Positions 10,473-20,000 of a DNA stretch of 64,000 nt are shown here, piece after piece. A model generated the notes under the pieces. It made no database searches. It saw only the letters and a program-made list of their open reading frames with translations, and had not been told where the DNA came from. This DNA comes from Cercophora sp. LCS_1 (taxonomy: Eukaryota; Ascomycota; Sordariomycetes; Sordariales; Lasiosphaeriaceae). Location: the NCBI GenBank assembly GCA_036250225.1, contig JAPZLL010000011.1, positions 558,001 to 622,000 on the forward strand. The letters are read 5' to 3'. A program made the position numbers and the translations under genes. Numbering within the stretch: position 1 is the stretch's first letter; every line of letters starts with the position of its first letter.

Positions 10473-13073
10473 ATTGTGCCGGATATGGCCCGGGTGATTG
10501 TCCAATGGGTAAGAGCGGGTGGCGCCTGTGTCGCGTGGCAGTCAAGCACCCAAGCTAGACGCAGAGGCGCGATCGGAAGGCGATGGGGGGGGTCAACGAC
10601 GCAGTTCACGCTTGTCTTGGTCGACGCAATCGATCGAGCGCGGCTCGCTGCATGGGCAGCGCCCTTTTTATAACACAAGGAAGGAAAGGCTCGGGGCGCC
10701 CTGTCCCTCGACTTAGCGCGTTCCGTCCTCTGGACGAGTTGTGGCTTGCACCCTTCCAACGGGGGGCCCGCGCTCGAATCCCGTCTGGGACCCAATCCAG
10801 GGGTGGTATGGAAGGCGCAAAGCAACCTTCCCGCGCGCGGGCTCCGCGACCCTACCAGTCCCGACCCCGTACTGGGTAAGTCTCCGAAAATGGAACATAT
10901 TCTATCTCCGAGTCCCCTCGGAGCCTTTCCGCACGGCCAAAGGGCAAACGGTGCCGCCCGACAAACAACAAACCTGCCACTTCCGGCAGAACCAAAATAG
11001 CCCAGACTAGCGCTGCGTCTCTGCTGTCTGACCATCACCAAGGCGAGTCCAATTTCATGCCATCCTAGATCATGGGGTTAGCTGCAGGCATCTCCTGTGA
11101 ACGAGCAAACAAGACTTTGCGACAACCAGACAAGCCCCGGCCAGGACGCGTCACGTGCCCGTGCCTGCAACCCAAAAGTCCCAAACGGACCCGGATGCTG
11201 CATCGCTCGCCTTGGCAGCACTTTATTATGGGAGTTCCCGCTCAGGGCATTCCAGAGGCTTGGCCAGGCAAACGAGCAAGGCCAGCTGGTCAGCTCGAAA
11301 CCAGGCTTCCCTCCCGATGTAATTTATTCCCAAAACTAGATCGACAGCCGGTGAGTGACGCACACTCAAATGACAGGAATTCGAGAATAGAGACATCGCG
11401 CGCAGTCTCCGCCGATACAAAACAGAACAGGACACTCCCAGATCGGAGAGATGTTATCAAGTTCATTGCGCCGTCTGACACATCGCGCAATGTACCCACT
11501 TCAAAACGTTCCTTCCGAGCCGCCTCGGAAAGGACAGGGCCCAATGTTCTGGGCACTACTACGTAAACTTGTCGACATTTCGCAACGGCTTCCTCACCAG
11601 GTGACTCACATGAGCATCAACTTTTTTTTTCTCCTGCTCAGACAAATAAGCCCTTTCCTGCTTCCGAAATATTTTCGATGGGCTCTGACACGCCGCCACG
11701 GTCTCTTCCTTGTCGAGCTAGGGAGCATGTTCCCTTCGGCGTTGCTGAAATGCGACGACCGAATTGGACCCCATTACTGGCACCCGGGCTGGTGGGCAGC
11801 ACGGGAACGTCACGACGGTAGGCTGAAACGGAAAGTCTCGGCGCTGAAGGCGGCAGCATGTGTGCTGTGCCGTTCCGGCCTTCGGGGTCACCAAGGAGCC
11901 CGACGTGTGACGCCACACTTCCTTTCAATGATCCGAACGCCAAGCGCGGGCCCAATCATCAAAAGGCTCAAGTCGACCAACAGATGAACGAAATGGGCGA
12001 TTGCGACTGGTTGCTCTGTTCAGCCTTTTTTTCTCGAGTGTGACGATAGGCTCCTACCGGAAACCGAGAACAGCCGTTACTTGCATAGAATATTGCACAC
12101 GATAACAAGTTCAACCAAGACTACCAGCGTGTCGATGACATTTTACGGCGCAAACGACCAGCTCCCATGCGTGGTCCGAACTTCCCCCCATATTAGTCCT
12201 GGCCCAAGGACACGGAATTGGCTTGATTTCATTTCAAGAGGATGCTCCCATTTTCTTTGACGTTGCGGGACGTTGCTTGTCTCAAACCTTCGATCTTGGA
12301 AATGGTACGGGGATACCCCCCCGATGACCCCCCGTCGTTGCTCGATGGTCCAGGCCAAAAATCGGCTTGCATCCATCGCGGGCCGCAGACCGCCCACACT
12401 GACTAAGAGTGCCAAGTCCCAAGACGCTAGCGCGGCTCGGCGCTTATCCGTTCAAGCTTGACCCCGAACTCGCTCGGCCGAAGATGCCTGGCATTTTCGA
12501 CACCCGGCAGCCCAGCATCTGTTGACACCAACACCTACCACCGTCAGCACGCGCTTTTGTAATAAGACTTCACATCGTCACACCAAAACCTCGTTTCATC
12601 TGTTCCTCGTCGCCGCACCCCGATCCGATCTACCAAAGTTTCATGCTAACATTTCCGTGACCGACGATTGGTGGTTCGGTGTTGAGTCAAGACACCCAGC
12701 ATCGGAGCATCCGTTTATTGCACAGCCAAGCCAAGTGATACTAGAATCCTCCAACAACTGTTTTCTGCAAACCCGGAACAAATGAAGTCTCTCCCCCGGT
12801 TCAATATCAAGTTTCCGTCCGGAAATGGCAGCACCAACCGTCACAGTGACTCAAACTCGGACCGCATGTGGGACAACCCTCCTCACAATCCATTATTCGG
12901 GGACTAAAGTAGCCTCTGACCACTGTCAAGAGCCGTGGACATAAACATACACGATGCGCGCGATATACCAATGCATACCTTCGGTGCCAGTGAACGAGTA
13001 AACAGCGCCCAAAATCCGCATCGAACCCCATTGTCCATCTACCAATGCACCCGCCCAGTGACCATACCTGCTT
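10473..13073. other. Large intergenic region, no gene found
   Basis: This 2.6-kb stretch lies upstream of the DHA2 exporter and downstream of the 619-residue gene. Open frames up to 178 codons (11072-11566, 11451-11987) are rich in Arg and Pro, lack family motifs and overlap frames on the other strand. A tRNA B-box-like string near 10772-10782 lacks an acceptor partner. The part next to 10472 must hold the exporter promoter. Confidence 0.5.
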
Positions 13074-15044
13074 TTATGCTTCACGCGCAACATCTCCACC
13101 GAACCCTGTAATTCGAACGTGGGGACTGGCTCTGCGAGACTCATCATCGCCGCCAATTGCCTTCAAGGAAGTGGGTGTAAAATCCCTGCCTCTCTTCGTT
13201 CCTCCACAGCATCCGCCCATCGATCCAGAAAATGTGCTGGGACTGGTGTTTTTGAGCCCATTGTCGGAGACGGATGGGTGTGTAGACGGCATTGGGGAAG
13301 CTGCCGGGCCCTTTCCGGTGCTAAGATTGGTGATATTGGCACCAAAATCGCCCCCTGAAGTGGTCCGAGAAACGGTGGCCGAAAAGATCGGCGGCGGACT
13401 GGTTGACAGCCCATTTGGGTTGCTATTAACGACAGAGGTATCTATCGTTAAGGGCACACTGGTGTTGAAGTTACCTGTCATCGAGAACAACGGCTGAGAG
13501 AACTTCCTCATCTGCAGCATTGCGTGCGGGGTGGATTGCGCCGAGGCCGGGTTTGACCCGACAAAGCTCAGGTGTCGGTTTTCCTTTCTCGACTTGACAT
13601 CCGATGACGGGAGTGGAATGTTTTGTGGTTGAACCTGCATAGGCATGGGCTGGTTCAACAACGAGTGCGTAAGAGACGCGGCGAACTCGGGAGGAATGGC
13701 ATATGATCCAAACGGGAAAGAGATCCCCTGGAAATCCTCAGCCGGGCCAGTTGTTGGCGTGTTAGTCGGGACCTTTAAGCTGAGGGGATCATCCTCCAAG
13801 CTCGGGCCGGAGATGTGCATGGGTTCGCAGCCTTGGTTGGGAATGTAATCGGGCATGCTCGTGTCGGTGTTGGAGTGTCTTCCAGAGGTGCGCCCAGTTC
13901 CAGCCCACATGGATCTGCCCATTTGGCCATCACCTAACCATTGCGAACTCGACATTGAATTTGTCCAATCGTAGAACGGTGATTCAGAGAATGGATCTGA
14001 GAAAGACAATGAAGACCCCGCTCCCGTGCTAGTACGGGAAAAAACCGGCATGGGAAACGATTGCCCACCAAGAATGCCTGTTGACGCTTGGGGTGGAATC
14101 ATGCTGTTGTTGAAGAACGGAACCGGCGCCATCTGACTCTTGCTGCCTTCTGCTATGACAGATCTCCTGCGGGGGGAGTGTGAGTGCGAGTTGGCGCCGT
14201 CTTCGGGCTGGAAAGTTGGTACAGGCATTGTTGGGTTGAAAGGGGAACGCCGCCACATGGAAGGGTTCGGCCAAGCAATACCGTTGCTCTCGAGTATCTC
14301 TTCGCGAATGGTCAGCTGGGCCTTCGAACGTGCCCTCGGCCACGCGGGGGGACGAGGCCTAAAACGCCTACCAAGAGGAGCATGTTGGAACGAGAAGACC
14401 ACAGCATTCTTGACCCTTTCAATAGGCATCGATGTGGAGTCCCGGGGAAAGCCTTCGCTTATCACAATCTTGATGCGGCCGACATCGTCACCCGGATTCC
14501 AGTGATTCTGATACAGAAGCTCGCGGCGGAAATTTGGAAACTTGAGGCGTTCAAGCTCGCCGGTCTTTGTGAACTCTGGACATCAAAGTTAGAGCGACTC
14601 CGTATCCATCCCAGGTAGTAGGCCACCTACCAAATGTGCTTGCAATCAGGTGCGGGCCGCTGACGGCACGATCAAAGGTCGCCGACCTACGTTTCCATCA
14701 GCGTGGCTGTCACGGGCCAAGAGACAATAGGCAGTAACAAACGCGACCAGCTGACCGTCAAGCAGGATACGGGCTTCGAACTTGAGCACGTCGAGGTGCT
14801 TACTGTAGGACCGAGCGAATTGGCTGATCTTGGGAACCCTCCAGGAGTGGATCGAAATCTGGAACGGCGTGCCCGCTGAGAGACTGGGCACAAAGCACGT
14901 CATGACAGGTACGCCCACTGAGCCATGGATGTGAGCGAGCTCTACATCTGGGATGGTATGGCAGGCGACCTTGAACTCCTTGAAGGGTATCTTCGCATCT
15001 CTGCCGGTGGGGAAGAGAATGACGTCCCAATCCTCGTACCGCAT
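13074..15044 (-). CDS. Conserved fungal protein of unknown function with disordered C-terminus
   Basis: The spliced model is 619 residues: exons 15044-14743, 14686-14631 and 14575-13074, with introns of 56 nt (14687-14742) and 55 nt (14576-14630, TCTAAC branch). The N-terminal 210 residues look folded and resemble proteins I recognise as widespread in Pezizomycotina, starting MRYEDWDVILFPTGRD and containing FKVACHTIP, HIHGSVGVPV, KFEARILLDGQLV, FDRAVSGPHLI and NHWNPGDDVGRIKIVISEGFPRD. The exon junctions rebuild this conserved run exactly, which supports the splice sites. The remaining 400 residues are low complexity (Ser, Pro, Asn, Gly), with a short CCGG element near the end. No signal peptide or membrane helix is seen. 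I know of no assigned function and infer none. A different start is unlikely because the conserved block begins at Met1. Confidence 0.85.
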
Positions 15045-15852
15045 GGTTGGGCGGCTCGTAGAGGAAGCTTGTCGTTAGTGATGTGCGGCCGTTGAAATAG
15101 TTAAAAGGGGCCTGTAACGGGAAGAGAAGCAGAGATGAATGGAGGAAACCAGAGCAAAAAAGCAACCAGACAAGAAAACGAGCCTCTCAACGGAGGGTTG
15201 GCCACGAGCTGAGATGATGTGCGATTAGCTCGAATGTCGGTGTGGAGCTGGAGAAATCGTGCCATGCTCACCGTCGGCCTTGAGGCATGTCCGCGTGCCT
15301 GGGACAGGGTTGCTCTTTCCTACCTTATCGAATCTGAGCATCTATGGAGCAACTCTGGCCTCTGCTTAACGGACAGAAGCCTGCTGGTGCCCACCCGTCA
15401 CTGCCATCGCCCAGCGGCACGTACCTCGAATATCCACCCAACACTCCATCCCCCACGAACTCTACCCAGCGGGGAGCGGGTTGTCACGCAGGAGCTACTC
15501 GATCGGGAAGTTGCGAACCCAAGTGAGGCCGGCAGGCCCAGACCAGCAATTCCCAACAACTTCCAGCCGAGTATCGGACATCTTGTCTCGCCATTGCTGC
15601 TTCGAAGTCCGATGCGAGAGGAAACTACCACGAACATCTTGCTCGACCGCCACTGCTTCGCATTGATCATCAAACCAAGGAAGAAAGCGCTGAAGCAGAG
15701 CGTGTAAGCAACTCTCTGGAGCCCCAGAGGCTGTGTAATAGCCCGTGCTGCGGAAAACACCATTATGCAATCCATTCAAGATTCGCAATGTGATCGCGTC
15801 TCGATTTATCTGCCTGCTCATGGTATATGTACAAAGCCTGTTGCATGCCCGA
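15045..15852. other. Intergenic, upstream of 619-residue gene
   Basis: This 808-bp gap separates two minus-strand genes. The frame that runs on from the NDUFB8 middle exon to 15495 results from reading through its second intron and is not a separate gene. Promoter and 3' UTR are expected here; nothing else seen. Confidence 0.5.
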
Positions 15853-16488
15853 CTACGGGTCCGGATCACCTTCCATTCTCGCCTGAAATCCAAATTAGCA
15901 TTGAACCCGATTCCTAACCTCAGGGGAATAGCCAAGCTTACCCTGATGGCTCCCTTTCCACCCAGCTCCTTTTCCAAGCCACCCTCGAATTCACGGGGAT
16001 AGGAAGCTCTATCGGGGTACGACAGCTTCACCATATAGCACACGCCGAGGAAAGTCAGGACGAAGGCACCGAACTGCAGGGCTCCCTTTCCGGGGGAGAC
16101 CCAGGTGTACTCGTAGGGAGAGAACATGCCCAGGATATCATGGTCCTCGTGTACCGGCTCGCCAAAATTTCTGCGCTCTTGCTTGTCCCACCAGTCGGCA
16201 TGGGGATCGCGGAACTGGCGCTTAATGCGAGGGGGGTTCACGTAGCCGCCGTTCTGCGCGAAATTGTCAGTCTACCGCCTCCCCGCCAGTCGCTCCCCAG
16301 TTCCAACGCACCATTTCGGGGTCCTCGGCATCAGTAAGCTTCGGGTAGTCGGAGTCCGGATACTTTTCCTCAAGTATCTTCCTGCTAACCATCTGCTCGG
16401 GCATGAATGTTCGATGTTGGACAATCGGTAGTCGGCTCGCGGCACCGAGTCGGAAGGGCGAAGCCCTCGCAATCCGACGGGACAGCAT
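15853..16488 (-). CDS. ndufb8: Mitochondrial complex I subunit NDUFB8 (ASHI)
   Basis: An accessory subunit of the membrane arm of NADH:ubiquinone oxidoreductase in the inner mitochondrial membrane. The spliced protein is 172 residues from exons 16488-16312, 16253-15942 and 15882-15853, with introns of 58 nt (16254-16311) and 59 nt (15883-15941). The N-terminus MLSRRIARASPFRLG is an Arg-rich matrix-targeting presequence. Family blocks are YPKLTDAEDPEM, NPPRIKRQFRDPHADWWDKQERRNFGEPVHEDHD and, after one membrane helix (about residues 120-140, FGAFVLTFLGVCY), SYPREFEGGLEKELGG. The last exon is only 30 nt and supplies ARMEGDPDP plus stop. A 5' UTR intron at 16489-16543 probably ends directly before the ATG. 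The gene diverges from SWR1 with 515 bp between start codons. Confidence 0.9.
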
Positions 16489-17003
16489 CTACAATTGGTA
16501 TTTAGCGACTCTAGGTACTTAGTAAAGTCGAATTGGCACACACCTTTGCGGGATGGGGTGCCGCAGAGCAGTCGAATCGCTGGGCAATGTGGTTACGGAG
16601 GGAGTTGATGACGGTCGTCAATTGACGATCGAGCAACGGAGTGGAGCTTGTAGCTGTGCCAGCTTCAGCTTGGAACCGCTGATTGGCCGAACCCCAGCCT
16701 GCCGCGGAATGGCCGAGTACGTTTCTGCCTGAGGCATGAGCGACGCGACGCTCAACCCGCGGCAGTCGCCTTTCAGGCTGGCAATGGGTCGGAATTTTTC
16801 TGTCGGTTATCAAAGTTTTGCTGATGACGGGCGAATTCGCGACAAATCACGCTGCAGCCCGCCCCCCAGCAGGCTGATAACGTTGAAATTCTGATGGGAG
16901 AATCCTTGGACCGCCGCATTTCTTGTGACGTTGTTTTCGTTCTGTCAAATGCCCGTTTCGCGGAGATCTCGGTCCCTGCCGCCTCTCCCTGTCACTAGAC
17001 ACT
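16489..17003. promoter_or_regulatory. Bidirectional promoter region between NDUFB8 and SWR1
   Basis: The two start codons are 515 bp apart and face away from each other, so this gap must contain both promoters. On the NDUFB8 side, 16489-16543 has GTGTGT at its 5' end, a GCTAAA branch-like site and TTGTAG immediately before the ATG, which fits a 55-nt 5' UTR intron. No TATA box stands out. Confidence 0.55.
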
Positions 17004-20000
17004 ATGACGGAGATCGCGTCGCCTCTCTCAACAGGCCCAACACAAGCTGATCCGCCTGCTATCACCAACGGCGACAACCTCCCCTTGAACGGCAACAGCG
17101 CCGATTCCGCCCGCCCTAAACCATTCGATGCCTCCGACGACGATGTACTTTCCTCCCCCGTCAGCAATGGTGACTTTACCACCCCACCACGACCGGGCAA
17201 CCACCAGAGCGCGGAGATGCGAAGCTCGAGCTCGCAGACCAACACTAACGGCATCAACGGCCACGCGCGCGAGCCGGACCCGGCGGACGATGGACCGCCT
17301 GCCAAACGGCGCCGCGTTCGAGATGCGACACCCGACAACGTCACACGACGCCCGAAGCCCGAATCGCCACCGTGGAAGAAGATTGAAGCCGAGGGCCCAT
17401 CAACCTTCACAGCCGAGGATGGCCGGAGAAAGTCTGGGCGCATCAACACGGTGCCGATAGAACTGCAGCGTAGCGACAAGAGAATAACTAGGAAAACCCT
17501 CCACGGGCAGCAAACAAGCCCCCCGAAGAACAGGTCAACTGCAACCAACGGCCGCAACGGCACGTCGACACCATCAGGTGCTTCGACAAAGCGACCGACA
17601 CCGTCCAGCAAGCAAATACCGCAGAAGGCATCCACGAACAGGTCCTCGACGCGGAAGGGTGCCCAGCAAGAACCCCGGCCAAGCACGAGAACGAGGAAAC
17701 GATCAATCTCGCCAAGACGGCCAACGACTCCAACAAAACAAGGTACGCGTCGTTCAACGCGTCATGCTCGGGATACCAACGATGACGGTGACGACACATC
17801 TCCCGGTGCCACACGCATCACCCCGCGCATCAAGTTTCGGCCGAGACCTCCCCTGACAATTGTGCCCCTCGTCCACCGAGACCAAGCAAACATCCGTCCC
17901 AAGATAGGTCCGACCTTTGAGGAATACTTTGAGAAGGCTGTGGACATACCCGTCGAACAGGGTGGTCTCTTAACTACCGAAGATGGTCCGAAGTACACGG
18001 AGGAGATGGCGAAACATGACGCCGAAATTATCTTACGAGTCGAGAAGGAGGTCGAACCGGGCGGTCTCCTGGCAAAGCCAAGGTGTTCAATATTCGAGCC
18101 AGAACCTGAGGAAGAGCCGCCGCGACAATGGGCGCACATGGACCACCTAACAAGAGCAATGGCGAATTTCAGGCGACTAATGTTGATTGAGCAGCAGCGT
18201 CACCGCGCTGCTGCAAAGAAACTCGCCCTTGCTTGCGAAGCCGAGTGGAGACGACGAAATCCACAACCAAAGACAGCAGAGGAGTTGGAGCTTGAGCAAA
18301 TAGACGCGAGCAAAGCGAAATGGCGCCAAGTCAACAAGGCCGTTGCAGGCACATGGGAGAACGTCAAGGCTGAGATCAACCGGCGAAGACTAGCAGAATG
18401 GGAAGCCGAAGAGCAACGCCGCGTCAAGGCAGCTCTCAACCAAGCAGTCAACATGTCTGAACTGAAGTTGCAAGCACGACAAGCACAGCAGGACAACGAC
18501 GATGTTAGCGAGCAGTCTGAGGATGCTGATGAAGACGACGACTTGATGTCAGACATGGATGATGGAGAGTCGGCCGAGGATTCAGACGTCAACTCAGAGG
18601 GTGGCTCCGGGGCCGACGAGAGCAACATGTCATCTTCCGATGATGACGAAGACAAGGACTCCGTCTTATCGGATGAAGGCCTGACGCAAGAGCAACTGCG
18701 GGAAAAATACGCAAACCTTCCTGGTATTGAGGGACCAGAGGGTGCAAGGACAACCATCGATGATGTTGACCCGAGTGTAATGGACGAGAGCATGGTCGAT
18801 GACACCAGCGACGAGTCGGTCGATATGGATGACGACCTCGGTTCTTCAGAGGATGATTCAGATGACGATGAAGATGGAAGTGACGTGTCTGACGGTGATG
18901 CCGAGGAGTCTGAAGATGAGCCGTCAGGCCTTCTTGGATTGTTCTTTAAGAAATCAGAGCTCAAGAAGCTCAAGGCTGACTCTGGAGAGGAAATCAAGGA
19001 TCTACAGGACGGCAGCGGCGATATAGCGATGACAGGAGCAGAAACACCGACCGCACCACCGGCACCAGACGAAGCGCCAGATGTGGCCGTGGGGCAAGAC
19101 GCTGGCACGTTGAAGAAGCCTCCATGTGCGATGCTGGACGACGCAGACAACGGGGACAAAATGGATGTGGTCAAGAACACTGAGCCTCACCATAACACCC
19201 TCCTTGGAGAGAAGGCGTCTGCGCAAACCTCGCCCGCCAAACCCCCAACTCCTGTCGAGACACCAATGCCGGTCGACTTGCGGGCATCATCGGCAAGCCC
19301 AACCGCCAAAGAATACCATGATGACGTCTCCATGCTGGACGCCTCTCCGGCGCCCAAGTCTACCCAGCAAGGCGTTCCCGAGGTGGACGTCACGGAGACG
19401 CCCGATCGTCAACAGCGAAGCCCAGACACCGATGCCGTGACCACTCTGCAGAGCCCGTCCCGCAGCCAGTCGCCAAGGACGTCCGACGACACCAAACCAT
19501 CCGATGTCGAGACACCAACAACTACATCATTGCTCCACGCGCCCAAGCCCGACAGCGGGCCAGCATCCCCTCATCCCACAGCTACGAGAACAGAGATTCC
19601 TTTCCTGTTGCGAGGAACGCTCCGCGAATATCAACACCTTGGCCTGGACTGGCTCGCATCCCTCTACGCGAACAACACCAATGGAATCCTGGCCGATGAA
19701 ATGGGCCTGGGTAAAACCATCCAAACAATTGCCCTCCTGGCCCATCTCGCTTGCCACCATGAAGTCTGGGGGCCTCACCTTGTCATTGTGCCGACCAGCG
19801 TCATGCTCAACTGGGAGATGGAATTCAAGAAGTGGTGCCCGGGTTTCAAGATCCTCACCTACTACGGCAACCAAGATGAGCGCAAAAGGAAGCGACAGGG
19901 CTGGACCAACGACGACGTCTGGAATGTTTGCATCACATCCTACCAAATGGTTCTTCAGGACAACCAGGTGTTCAGACGGCGGCGCTGGCACTACATGATT

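Noticed and set aside
10762..10790. tRNA B-box-like string (GCTCGAATCCC) on the plus strand
   Set aside because: No matching acceptor stem, D arm or anticodon stem could be folded from the upstream 90 nt.
11072..11987. Two overlapping plus-strand frames of 164 and 178 codons
   Set aside because: Arg/Pro-rich composition, mutual overlap in different frames, no motif and no splice-compatible extension.
18200..19180. 326-codon minus-strand frame inside SWR1
   Set aside because: It is a Ser-rich antisense shadow of the acidic Asp/Glu/Ser-coding stretch of SWR1, without motifs.
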